A DNA stretch of 34,224 nt, from assembly GCA_031292675.1 (NCBI GenBank), contig JARLGQ010000275.1, positions 1 to 34,224 of the forward strand, in the 5' to 3' direction. Below the pieces are notes generated by a model. That model made no database searches. It had not been told where the DNA came from and saw nothing but the letters and a program-made list of their open reading frames with translations. Every line of letters begins with the position of its first letter. Within the stretch, counting starts at the first letter, position 1. Made by a program: the position numbers and the translations under genes. The DNA comes from Acidimicrobiales bacterium (GTDB lineage: Bacteria > Actinomycetota > Acidimicrobiia > Acidimicrobiales > UBA8190). Shown piece by piece: positions 1-8,185 of the stretch.

Positions 1-55
1 CGATCACGACTGCGCCGCCCGCCGTGAGGATCATGTCGAAGGTCTTGCGCCGCAT
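1..55 (-). CDS. N-terminus of a small (probably membrane) protein, truncated by the window edge; reads MRRKTFDMILTAGGAVVI...
   Basis: ATG on the minus strand at 55; N-terminus MRRKTFD..LTAGG.VV resembles a recurrent actinobacterial small membrane protein family; two palindrome-like sites lie upstream. Confidence 0.5.
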   Translation of the reverse strand, partial: MRRKTFDMILTAGGAVVI

Positions 56-153
56 GTCTGGCTCCTTTTCGGATATTCGGTATTTGGTTGTCAGGCTCAG
101 CACCCGTGCCGGGCCTCTCCGGTCACGATGCCTGAGCCGGCGGGGTACTTGGC

Positions 154-169
154 AGAGTCGAAGGTCCCT
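154..169. promoter_or_regulatory. Candidate DosR-like box (AGAGTCGAAGGTCCCT; reverse AGGGACCTTCGACTCT)
   Basis: 12/16 identity by eye to the site at 19118; about 100 bp upstream of the minus-strand gene starting at 55. Confidence 0.45.
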
Positions 170-174
170 CACAC

Positions 175-190
175 GGGTCCAAACGTCCCT
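175..190. promoter_or_regulatory. Candidate secondary box (GGGTCCAAACGTCCCT)
   Basis: Near-palindrome 5 bp from the 154 site; about 10/16 identity to the 19118 site. Confidence 0.3.
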
Positions 191-419
191 GGTGGTGACC
201 GGTGTCCGGAGGAAAAGGGGCCTCTCGGGAGGTGGGGCTCCGCTCAACCCCGGAAGGGATTGGGAGCGCGGGTCGGGCGCGACTCGGTTTGGGGATCGAG
301 CCTGGGCCCTCTCCGGGCCCGCCGTGGTCAGGCCTGCGGCTGCTCGAGCCGAGGTGAACCCCTCCCCAGGGAACCGACGCTCGGAGGACCCACGCACCTC
401 CGGTTCCCGCCGGACCGAC

Positions 420-1664
420 CTACTGCGTGATCGGTACCCGCCAGGTGAGCAACGTCCCGCCTTCCTCGCGGCTCTCGACGAGGAATTCGCCGTGAAGCTT
501 CTCCGCCCGGCGCCGCAGGTTGACCAGGCCGAGCCCACCGCCGGTCGTCTCGGTTGGCAGCAACCCGTGGCCGTTGTCGGTGACCTCGAGCTGACAAAGG
601 CCGTCGCGTACCCGTACGACCACGCTGGCCTCGGTCGCTTGGGCGTGACGACCGATGTTGGTCACCGCCTCACGGATCGTCGCCGACAGGTGTTCGGCGA
701 GCTCGTCGGAGATAGCCGAGTCCACCGGGCCATCGAACGACACCCTCACCTCGAAGCCCAAGACGGGGTTGAGATCGTGGATGAGAGAGAGGACGGTATT
801 CCTGACACCTTGGTCGAGGCCCGCCGATCCGAGCTCGTAGATGGTCGAGCGAACCTGCCGGATGGTGGCGTCGAGATCCGAGACCGCCGCCTGGAGCCGG
901 TCCGCGATCCCCGCTGCCGTCGCCGCTCCCGCCATGCTCTGCAGCGAGAGCGTCACGGCGAAGAGACGCTGGATGACGGTGTCGTGGAGGTCCCGTGCCA
1001 CACGGTCGCGGTCCTCGTAGACGGCCACCTCCTGCACCCGTTGATGGAGACGTGCGTTCTGGATGGCGATGCCGGCTGCAAGGGCGAGGGCGACGACAAG
1101 TGCCTCGTCGTCCTGGGTGAACTCGGACCAGCCGATCTTGTCGGTGAGATAGAGATTGCCGTAGACCTCGTCGCGCACCTTGATCGGTACCCCCAGAAAC
1201 GAGGTCATGGGCGGATGGTGGGGGGGGAAGCCGTAGCTGTCGGGGTGGGATCCCATGTCCCGCAAGCGCAACGGGTGGGGATGGGTGATCAGCAGCCCCA
1301 GCACCCCTCTCCCCGTGGGACGGGCCCCGATCCGCCGTTCCTCGTCGGGATCGAGCCCCACGGTGATGAATTCGGACAGGGCGGTGCCTTCGTCGTTGAG
1401 GACGCCGAGCGCGCCGTAGCGTGCCCCCGCCATCTGGCGAGCCTCCTCGATCAAATGACGAAGCAGGACCGGTAGCTCGAGGTCCGCCTCGAGCAGAAGC
1501 GTCGCCTCGAGCACCCGGCGGAGCTTGACGGGATCTTCGATCGCCCGGAATGGCACAGCCCACCAGCCTAGCGGGCTTGCCCGTTTTGGGGCTGAGCATG
1601 CGTCGCCGATCTCCTCGTGGCACGGCCGGTGGGAGCCGGGATGGGTTGCCTTGATGTGGTTCAC
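420..1664 (-). CDS. devS: DevS/DosS-like sensor histidine kinase (single GAF + HisKA_3 + HATPase); start may be internal, e.g. GTG at 1556
   Basis: GAF segment with GFPPHHPPMTSFLGVPIKVRDEVYGNLYLTDK, H-box DRVARDLHDTVIQRLFA, ATP-binding EAVTNIGRHAQA and DNGHGL..GGGLGLVNLRRRAE motifs. Confidence 0.9.
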   Translation of the reverse strand: MNHIKATHPGSHRPCHEEIGDACSAPKRASPLGWWAVPFRAIEDPVKLRRVLEATLLLEADLELPVLLRHLIEEARQMAGARYGALGVLNDEGTALSEFITVGLDPDEERRIGARPTGRGVLGLLITHPHPLRLRDMGSHPDSYGFPPHHPPMTSFLGVPIKVRDEVYGNLYLTDKIGWSEFTQDDEALVVALALAAGIAIQNARLHQRVQEVAVYEDRDRVARDLHDTVIQRLFAVTLSLQSMAGAATAAGIADRLQAAVSDLDATIRQVRSTIYELGSAGLDQGVRNTVLSLIHDLNPVLGFEVRVSFDGPVDSAISDELAEHLSATIREAVTNIGRHAQATEASVVVRVRDGLCQLEVTDNGHGLLPTETTGGGLGLVNLRRRAEKLHGEFLVESREEGGTLLTWRVPITQ

Positions 1665-1680
1665 TTGGGAAGATGATCGA

Positions 1681-2352
1681 GTGAGCTTGCGCGTGTTCCT
1701 CCTCGACGATCATGAGATCGTCCGAACCGGCCTACGGTCGTTGCTCGAGGCGACCGACGACATCGTGGTCGTCGGTGAAGCCGGGACCGTCGCCGAGGCT
1801 CTGGCCCGGATCCCGCCCACCCGTCCTGAGGTTGCGATCCTCGATGTCCGGCTGCCCGACGGGAGCGGTGTGGAAGTCTGTCGTGAGGTGCGCTCTCGCA
1901 ACCCTGAGATCGCTTGCGTGATGCTCACGTCCTACGCCGATGACGAAGCGCTCTTCGCCGCCATCATGGCGGGTGCCGCCGGTTACGTCTTGAAACAGGT
2001 CGAGGGCACCAACCTGGTCGAGGACGTCCGACGGGTGGCGGCAGGTCAGTCCCTGCTCGATCCGGTTATCACCGAGCGGGTGCTGACGCGGCTCCGGAAG
2101 GGCCCTGAAGAAGACCCCCGGCTTGCCAGCCTCACGGCTCAGGAGCGGCGCATTCTGGATCTCATCGCGGAGGGAAAGACGAACCGCCAGATCGCCGGCG
2201 AGCTGTACCTCGCCGAGAAGACCGTCAAGAACTACGTCTCCAACGTGCTGTCCAAGCTGGGCATGGAGCGTCGCACGCAGGCCGCGACCTATGCCGCGCG
2301 CCTCGACGAGCGGTCACAGCGGTCGTCGCGCGACGACGCTTCGGGCACCTAG
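1681..2352 (+). CDS. devR: DevR/DosR-like NarL-family response regulator (GTG start at 1681 preferred over the longer ORF from 1525)
   Basis: Receiver domain LRVFLLDDHEIVRTGL...VAILDVRLPDGSG...GYVLKQ; LuxR-type HTH LTAQERRILDLIAEGKTNRQIAGELYLAEKTVKNYVSNVLSKLGM. Confidence 0.92.
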   Translation: MSLRVFLLDDHEIVRTGLRSLLEATDDIVVVGEAGTVAEALARIPPTRPEVAILDVRLPDGSGVEVCREVRSRNPEIACVMLTSYADDEALFAAIMAGAAGYVLKQVEGTNLVEDVRRVAAGQSLLDPVITERVLTRLRKGPEEDPRLASLTAQERRILDLIAEGKTNRQIAGELYLAEKTVKNYVSNVLSKLGMERRTQAATYAARLDERSQRSSRDDASGT

Positions 2353-2372
2353 AGATCTACCGGTTTCTGTCC

Positions 2373-2729
2373 TCAACAGGGCCGGGATCGCTCGGTGAGA
2401 TCATCGAGCTCGATGAGCTGGTCCAAGGCGACGCCTCGAGTCTCGAGGGCGCGTTCGAGCCGGTTCCGTTCCAACTGCCGCTGGTCGAAGCTGCTCAGGT
2501 CGAATTCGATCCCAAGGCGTCGGGAGAACTCGATGAGAGCCATGTCGTAGGCAAGTTGGTCGGCCAGTGCGGCCGCAGCCCAGTCGGATCCGGAACGGGC
2601 CCCCGGCTTGGCTTCCAGCTTGCTTCGGCATGCCAGCACCTTGGCCAGCGCCCCACCGGTCGTCGTGTCGTCATCGGTCCCGTCGGTCTGCACGAGGGCG
2701 GCGCTCAGGAGCTGGCTGTAGATAGACAT
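2373..2729 (-). CDS. Conserved-looking hypothetical protein (118 aa)
   Basis: Complete ORF between devR and the Rv2004c-like gene; coherent charged helical composition; no family recognised. Confidence 0.6.
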   Translation of the reverse strand: MSIYSQLLSAALVQTDGTDDDTTTGGALAKVLACRSKLEAKPGARSGSDWAAAALADQLAYDMALIEFSRRLGIEFDLSSFDQRQLERNRLERALETRGVALDQLIELDDLTERSRPC

Positions 2730-2848
2730 GGTCTTCTACCCTCCCGTCTCGTCGGCACCCCGTGGACCCGGCCGTCGGCTCGGATCAACTCCGAACTCGA
2801 GGGCCATTTCCATACCCTCAGTGTCTCCTCGAGCCCGCCCACCCCGGA

Positions 2849-2864
2849 AGGGCCAGAGGTCCCA
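2849..2864. promoter_or_regulatory. Candidate DosR-like box (AGGGCCAGAGGTCCCA)
   Basis: Imperfect palindrome GGGCC-N4-GTCCC in the divergent region between the 118-aa gene and the Rv2004c-like gene. Confidence 0.4.
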
Positions 2865-2922
2865 ATCGGGCTGCAGGTGGACCCGACAGCCTCGTGGGGG
2901 GTGGGGTGCGTTCGACCCGACA

Positions 2923-2938
2923 CAGGACTTTCGACACT
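2923..2938. promoter_or_regulatory. Candidate DosR-like box (CAGGACTTTCGACACT)
   Basis: 11/16 identity to the 19118 site; about 75 bp upstream of the Rv2004c-like start. Confidence 0.4.
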
Positions 2939-3013
2939 GTCCTTGTACCGTTGCACGCTGGACCATTGGAGAACGATGAGGCACGTGCAGCTCGAAACGG
3001 AGGTCCGAACCCG

Positions 3014-4558
3014 ATGGGGGGCCAGGTCGAAGCCTGGATCTTGGGTGATGCTCGTCCGGCGTGCCCCATGACAGGATCGCCAGCCGGTTCGGCAGTACGC
3101 GAGACGCACCTCTCGATCCTGCTGTTCCTCGGCGAGCGCGTGTTCAAGCTGCACAAACCACTCCGTTTCGACTTCGCCGACTTCTCGACCCTGTCCTCTC
3201 GGGTCGAGGCCTGTCGGCGCGAGGTCGATCTCAACCGCCGGCTTGCTCCTGACGTCTACTTGGGAGTCGCCGACGTCACAATGGAAGGCGAAACCCTCGA
3301 TCAAGTCGTCGTGATGCGTCGCCTTCCCGCCGAGCGCTCCCTGGCTCATCTGGCGTGCTCGGGCCCCGAGGCAGTGGTGGTGGCCGAGGTGAAGAAGGTG
3401 GCACGAGCATTGGCCGATTTCCATGCCCGGGCCGAACGCTCCGCCGAGATCTCGGCCTGTGCTTCTGCGCAGGGGATTGCCGATCAGTTCGAGAAGAACG
3501 TGTTGGCGATGGCGCCTTTTGTCGGACCGGTCCTGGACCGAGACGTGCACGCCGCCGTGGTAAGTGGCGTCCGTCGCTACCTGGCGGGTCGCGCATCGCT
3601 GTTCTCGGCTCGCATCGCCTTGGGGCAGATCTGCGATGGCCACGGAGATCTCCAGGCCGATGACATCTACTGCCTCGACGACGGTCCAAGGATCCTCGAT
3701 TGTCTCGAATTCGACGACAGGCTCCGCTACGGGGACGTCGCCGCGGACGTGGCCTTCCTCGCCATGGATCTCGAGCGCCTCGGGGCCGAAGCGCCGGCGA
3801 CACAATTCGTGCGTGACTACGAGGAGGCGGCCGGAGCGCTCTCACCCCGATCGCTGCTGCACTTCTACATCGCCCTACGCGCGTATGTCCGGACGAAGGT
3901 CACTTGCATCCGTCACGGACAGGGAGACCCCGGCGCGGCCGATCAGGCGGCCCGGCTCCTGAAGCTGGCGGAGGTCCATCTCGAGCGGGCCCGGGTCCGA
4001 CTGGTGCTCGTCGGGGGGGTGCCCGGCTCGGGCAAGTCCACCCTGGCGACGGTACTGGGAGACGCGCTGGGCGCCACCGTGCTCAGATCCGACGAGCGAC
4101 GTCGGGGCAGGTCGGGGCAAAAAGAGGCGCGCCCACCAGCGCGCACATTCGCCCGTGGGCCCTACACACCGTTGGGTAAGCAGGAGGTCTACGACGATCT
4201 GATCGAGACTGCCCGGGCGCACCTGGCCCTCGGCGAGTCGGTCGTCCTCGATGCATCGTGGATCGACGAGTCCCACCGCCGCATGGCCCGGCGACTGGCG
4301 ACGGAGTCGATCGCCGATCTCACCGAACTGCACTGCACCGCCCCGCCTGCCGTCGTCGAACGCCGGATTGCCCTGCGGCTCCGGAATGGGGATGATGCCT
4401 CCGAAGCTTCCGTCGAGATCGGCCGGGCGATGGCTCGCACGGAGGCCCCGTGGCCGTCGGCGGCGGACGTTGACACGACACGACCGCTCGGAGTCGTCCT
4501 GGACGAGGCCCTGAAGCTGATCGGGGTCGGGCTCGACCACCCCGAGGACCGGAGCTGA
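3014..4558 (+). CDS. Rv2004c-like fusion: aminoglycoside-phosphotransferase-like domain + P-loop (AAA/zeta-like) kinase domain
   Basis: VRETHLSILLFLGERVFKLHKPLRFDF..., ICDGHGDLQADDIY..., LDCLEFDDRLRYGDVAADVAFLAMDLE, Walker A LVGGVPGSGKSTLA. Start at ATG 3014 (MGGQVEAWILGD) chosen because it aligns with the typical N-terminus of the family; the ORF extends to 2762. Confidence 0.82.
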   Translation: MGGQVEAWILGDARPACPMTGSPAGSAVRETHLSILLFLGERVFKLHKPLRFDFADFSTLSSRVEACRREVDLNRRLAPDVYLGVADVTMEGETLDQVVVMRRLPAERSLAHLACSGPEAVVVAEVKKVARALADFHARAERSAEISACASAQGIADQFEKNVLAMAPFVGPVLDRDVHAAVVSGVRRYLAGRASLFSARIALGQICDGHGDLQADDIYCLDDGPRILDCLEFDDRLRYGDVAADVAFLAMDLERLGAEAPATQFVRDYEEAAGALSPRSLLHFYIALRAYVRTKVTCIRHGQGDPGAADQAARLLKLAEVHLERARVRLVLVGGVPGSGKSTLATVLGDALGATVLRSDERRRGRSGQKEARPPARTFARGPYTPLGKQEVYDDLIETARAHLALGESVVLDASWIDESHRRMARRLATESIADLTELHCTAPPAVVERRIALRLRNGDDASEASVEIGRAMARTEAPWPSAADVDTTRPLGVVLDEALKLIGVGLDHPEDRS

Positions 4559-4571
4559 GGAGTCGGTGGAG

Positions 4572-5114
4572 TCAGTCTCTGCCGGTCGGCGCGCCCTCTG
4601 CGACAGCGGACAATTGGACCCCCCACGCTAGGGCTCGGTCGAGCTCTCCCGGCAGGAGGTGGCTCTCCTTGTCCACGAGGAAGCTCTCGGGTGGGGCCAC
4701 GACGGTGAGCCCGAGCCGCGCCAGATGGCGGCCGATGCTCCTCGACGCACGACCCGTGAAGAGGACCGGGGACTTGATGCGTGTGTCGAAGGCTGCCGCT
4801 CTCACATCGACGCCACCGAGAGATGCGAGCCATTCCCGGAGACCGGGCCCGACGTCGGCGCCGGGCTCGAGGACCAGGTCGCTACCCGGCTTGCCGACAC
4901 GCAGCGTGGCACCTCTGCGGGTGGAGGGCCATGACATGCCCCATGCATGGGTGGGGCCGCCCACCACGAGGAGATCGAAACCGTCGAGGACGTCGGGGGC
5001 GTCGGCCACGCCCATGACCCGCACGTCGGTGCCTGCGGTGAGACCCTTGGCGATCGCTTCTGCGACCAGTCGGGTGCTCCCGAACATCGACTCATAGACG
5101 ACGGCCACTCGCAT
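4572..5114 (-). CDS. Flavodoxin family protein
   Basis: MRVAVVYESMFGSTRLVAEAIAKGL FMN-binding P-loop and DLLVVGGPTHAWGMS. Confidence 0.85.
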   Translation of the reverse strand: MRVAVVYESMFGSTRLVAEAIAKGLTAGTDVRVMGVADAPDVLDGFDLLVVGGPTHAWGMSWPSTRRGATLRVGKPGSDLVLEPGADVGPGLREWLASLGGVDVRAAAFDTRIKSPVLFTGRASRSIGRHLARLGLTVVAPPESFLVDKESHLLPGELDRALAWGVQLSAVAEGAPTGRD

Positions 5115-5314
5115 GATGTCGCCTCCCGCTCGCTCAGGCCACCGCGGTCAGCGTCCTATGAGGCCCCGTCCCGTGCCAGGGGCAAAGGTCATTTCTGAGT
5201 GGCAACATCCGAATTGTCCTCCTACACAGGGGGAACGAAGGGGCGACCTCGGACGTAGACTGGAAAGAGTCTGGAGACCGGGCCAGGTTCCCACCCACTC
5301 GGGACGATGGGTAT

Positions 5315-5330
5315 TGGGTCGATCGGCCCT
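5315..5330. promoter_or_regulatory. Candidate DosR-like box (TGGGTCGATCGGCCCT)
   Basis: 12/16 identity to the 19118 site; about 84 bp upstream of gap. Confidence 0.45.
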
Positions 5331-5413
5331 ACCCGATGCCGGGTAGCTCCGCGCATCCTGGGAACGCAAGCGATTTCCCAGGACGCAACGGTCACAAACA
5401 CGAAGGGACCTCG

Positions 5414-6427
5414 ATGACCATTCGAGTCGGGATCAACGGTTTCGGACGGACGGGAAGGGCGCTGTTCCGTGCGGCCCAACGCCACGAGCTCGACATCGAG
5501 GTGGTGGCGATCAACGACCTGGGCCCACCTGAGGCGCTGGCCCGACTCCTCGCCCGAGACTCTGTCTTCGGACGGTTCGACCAGTCGGTCACCACCTCCG
5601 GCAACGTCCTGGTGGTCGGTGGCCGGCGGATCCTCCTCCCGGCCCAGCACGAAGTGAAGGCCCTGCCCTGGGCGGCGCTCGAGGTCGACGTCGTGGTGGA
5701 GGCCACCGGACGCTTCACCTCTCGTGAGGACGCGGCGGGCCACCTCGACGCCGGTGCCCCTCGGGTCGTCGTGTCCGCACCCTCCAAGGGCGCCGACGCC
5801 ACCTTCGTGATGGGCGTGAACGACGACACCTTTGACCCCTCCCGTCATGTGGTCGTCTCCAACGCCTCGTGCACCACCAATTGCCTGGCGGTCCTGGCCA
5901 AGGTCCTCGACGACGCATTCGGCCTCGAGGAAGGTCTCATGACCACGGTCCACGCGTACACCGGTGACCAGCAACTCGTGGACGGCCTTCACAAGGACCC
6001 GAGGCGTGCTCGAGCTGCGGCACTCAACATCGTTCCGACCACCACCGGGGCGGCCCGGGCGACCGGTCTCGTCCTGCCGTCGGTGGAGGGTCGTCTCGAC
6101 GGCCTCGCCCTGCGGGTCCCGGTGCCCGACGGCTCCATCACCGACCTCGTGGCCAACGTGACGTCGAAGGTCACCGTCGCCCATGTCCAAGATGCGTACC
6201 GCGAGGCGGCAGCGGCCGCACCGCTCGAGGGTCGCCTCGACTATGCCGAGGAACCCCTGGTGTCGACCGACATCGTCGGTTCACCGGCCTCGTGCGTCTT
6301 CGACGCCGAGCTCACCATGGTCAAGGGGAGGTTGGTGAAGGTGCTCGGGTGGTACGACAACGAGTGGGGCTATGCCAACCGGCTGGCCGAATTGGCGGCC
6401 AAGATCGGGGCGGCATCCAAGCCTTGA
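5414..6427 (+). CDS. gap: Type I glyceraldehyde-3-phosphate dehydrogenase
   Basis: MTIRVGINGFGRTGRALFRAA Rossmann motif, catalytic NASCTTNCLA, TVHAYTGDQQLVDG, WYDNEWGYANR. Confidence 0.96.
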   Translation: MTIRVGINGFGRTGRALFRAAQRHELDIEVVAINDLGPPEALARLLARDSVFGRFDQSVTTSGNVLVVGGRRILLPAQHEVKALPWAALEVDVVVEATGRFTSREDAAGHLDAGAPRVVVSAPSKGADATFVMGVNDDTFDPSRHVVVSNASCTTNCLAVLAKVLDDAFGLEEGLMTTVHAYTGDQQLVDGLHKDPRRARAAALNIVPTTTGAARATGLVLPSVEGRLDGLALRVPVPDGSITDLVANVTSKVTVAHVQDAYREAAAAAPLEGRLDYAEEPLVSTDIVGSPASCVFDAELTMVKGRLVKVLGWYDNEWGYANRLAELAAKIGAASKP

Positions 6428-6542
6428 CCGGGCATCCCGGGCCAACGACAGGGAGATCGGGAAAGGCCCATTCGATGAGACGTCTCGATCTGCATCAGGG
6501 GTGCGGGGCACCTGCAGCCGGAGGAGCAGCAGGAGGACGGGT

Positions 6543-6998
6543 GTGACCGCGCCGCGCCGCATCGTGGTGGGAGTCGATGGTTCAGAAGACTCGGGTCGCG
6601 CCCTGGGTTGGGCCGCCGCTCTGATCGCAGGGTCGAGCGGAGAGGTCGTGGCCGTCCATGCCCTCGGCCTGTTGACGCACCTCGGCGACGACTCGGTGGT
6701 GCCGTCGGCTGGCCATCGGCAGGAGGTGGCCCACAGGCTCGAGCGGGAGTGGTGCCGACCGCTCGCCGATGCGGCGGTGGCGCACCGCTGCATGGTGATC
6801 GACGGCGATCCCGTCACGGGGGTGCTCAGGGCGGCGCACGAGCAGGCGGCCGATCTCATCGTGGTGGGACGCCGCGGTGTCGGCGGTCCTCCCGGCTTGC
6901 TTCTCGGTAGCACGAGCCAACAACTCGTGCACCAGGCCGACGTCCCGGTGGCGGTCATTCCCCGCGACGTTCCGAGCGACGACATGCCGAGTCCATAG
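6543..6998 (+). CDS. Single-domain universal stress protein (UspA family)
   Basis: RRIVVGVDGSEDSGRAL at N-terminus; ADLIVVGRRGVGGPPGLLLGSTSQQLVHQADVPVAVIP C-terminal ATP-binding signature. Confidence 0.9.
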   Translation: MTAPRRIVVGVDGSEDSGRALGWAAALIAGSSGEVVAVHALGLLTHLGDDSVVPSAGHRQEVAHRLEREWCRPLADAAVAHRCMVIDGDPVTGVLRAAHEQAADLIVVGRRGVGGPPGLLLGSTSQQLVHQADVPVAVIPRDVPSDDMPSP

Positions 6999-7068
6999 CA
7001 AAGGCGACGTCGCTCGAGGCCTGAGTTGTGTCCTGGCGATCTGGCCCGAGGTTGTGCCCGCCGATCTT

Positions 7069-7087
7069 GCCCGGGATGGGCCCGGGC
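7069..7087. terminator. Candidate bidirectional hairpin terminator between convergent USP and CBS genes
   Basis: Perfect inverted repeat GCCCGGG-ATGGG-CCCGGGC between two convergent stop codons; no T-tract, so intrinsic termination is unproven. Confidence 0.4.
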
Positions 7088-7118
7088 GAGCTGACTCAGC
7101 CCAGGAGCCGGCTAGTCC

Positions 7119-7610
7119 TCATCGATCCCTGTGGTGGTCCGTCGGCTCCTTGGCCAACCGGAGCACCGCACTCAGGACGTCGAGGGCAGACGCCACGCCC
7201 ACAGCGGCATTCTCGTCGATCACGGCGACGACCTCGAGCTCGTAGGCCGTCATCTCCTCGCCGACATCGGCCGGGTGCTGGGTGCAACTGACCGTCCTGG
7301 GAGCAGGGCGCGCGATCTCGCCTGCCCAGACGGTGTCGGGATCCGCACCCCCTGCCACGGCTTCGATGACGTCCATTGCCGTCAGGAACCCCGTAGGTCC
7401 GAGGGGGCTCTCCACCAGCACCGCGCCCAGCCCCGAGGCGATCATCGCCTGCATCACGGTGCGAAGGCTCTCCAGCGCGCCCACGCGGGCAGGGACCCGC
7501 GCCGGGATGCGACGCGCCAGGTCGGGTCCGGAATCCCCTCGGTCCCCGCTGCCCCCGGAGCGGTCGAGAGAGCCCGGGCGGTCCCGGGTGCCCCTGGGCT
7601 CCCTGGTCAT
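7119..7610 (-). CDS. CBS-domain protein (Hrp1/Rv2626c-type context)
   Basis: ESLRTVMQAMIASGLGAVLVESPLGPTGFLTAMDVIEAV...ADVGEEMTAYELEVVAVIDENAAVGVASALDVLSAV; start ATG 7610 overlaps the upstream stop (ATGA). Confidence 0.75.
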   Translation of the reverse strand: MTREPRGTRDRPGSLDRSGGSGDRGDSGPDLARRIPARVPARVGALESLRTVMQAMIASGLGAVLVESPLGPTGFLTAMDVIEAVAGGADPDTVWAGEIARPAPRTVSCTQHPADVGEEMTAYELEVVAVIDENAAVGVASALDVLSAVLRLAKEPTDHHRDR

Positions 7611-8062
7611 GGCCGTGTCCGTACCTCGGGCACCGGGCCGCTCCACGAGATACGCCGCCCTGAGACCACCGTCGACGGGACCCGCACCAGGAAGGGGTGC
7701 GGCCCGGGCGCCCAAGTCCCCAGTGGCAGTCGTCCGGCGCGTTCGACGTCTCGGGCCTCGGTCAGCAGCTGCGCGACCCCCGTCACCAGGACGCTCCACC
7801 CAGCGTGATAGAGGCGGTCGACTCCGTCTGCCTCGACGCTGACCACTTGCCCTCGAACAGCCGCATCGAGTTTGGAGCCCTTGTCGGTGGCGAAGACGAC
7901 GTCCCCGTCGAGCACGGACACGTTGACGGGGAGGGCAACGGGAAGGCCCCCCACGCTCAGGACGACACGGGCCACGCCGGCATGGCCGAGAAGCTCCAGG
8001 CATTCCTGCCGGTCCAACTCGACCAGGGCGAGGGCCGTGTCCTCACGTGCCACCTGCTCCAT
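7607..8062 (-). CDS. Pyridoxamine 5'-phosphate oxidase-fold (PPOX/FMN-binding split barrel) protein
   Basis: MEQVAREDTALALVELDRQECLELLGHAGVARVVLSVGGLPVALPVNVSVLDGDVVFATDKGSKLDAAVRGQVVSVEAD...GWSVLVTGVA; the ORF extends to 8158 but MEQVA at 8062 is the more plausible start. Confidence 0.8.
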   Translation of the reverse strand: MEQVAREDTALALVELDRQECLELLGHAGVARVVLSVGGLPVALPVNVSVLDGDVVFATDKGSKLDAAVRGQVVSVEADGVDRLYHAGWSVLVTGVAQLLTEARDVERAGRLPLGTWAPGPHPFLVRVPSTVVSGRRISWSGPVPEVRTRP

Positions 8063-8097
8063 GAAGTCACTGTGCGCGCCGGTCGTCGAGTTCCACC

Positions 8098-8113
8098 AGG
8101 GCCCAACGACCGT
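8098..8113. promoter_or_regulatory. Candidate DosR-like box on the minus strand (ACGGTCGTTGGGCCCT)
   Basis: 12/16 identity to the 19118 site; about 36 bp upstream of the PPOX start at 8062. Confidence 0.35.
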
Positions 8114-8185
8114 ATTCGAGACTCGGAGACCGTGCCCTGGGCCCTCGTCGCCACGCATCCTGGGCCAGGCCCGAGGGCTCCCGGA

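Noticed and set aside
304-320. GGGCCC-TCTCC-GGGCCC downstream of devS as a terminator
   Set aside because: Each arm is itself palindromic and there is no T-tract; short GC repeats like this are common by chance here.
24-1475. 483-aa plus-strand ORF
   Set aside because: Antisense to the well-supported devS gene; arginine-rich, low-complexity translation typical of GC-rich shadow ORFs.
5177-5192. CAGGGGCAAAGGTCAT upstream of the flavodoxin gene as a DosR-like box
   Set aside because: About 9/16 match and poor symmetry; insufficient on its own in GC-rich DNA.
6455-6470. GATCGGGAAAGGCCCA upstream of the USP gene as a DosR-like box
   Set aside because: Only the right half matches (about 9/16); could be a half-site but too weak to list as a feature.
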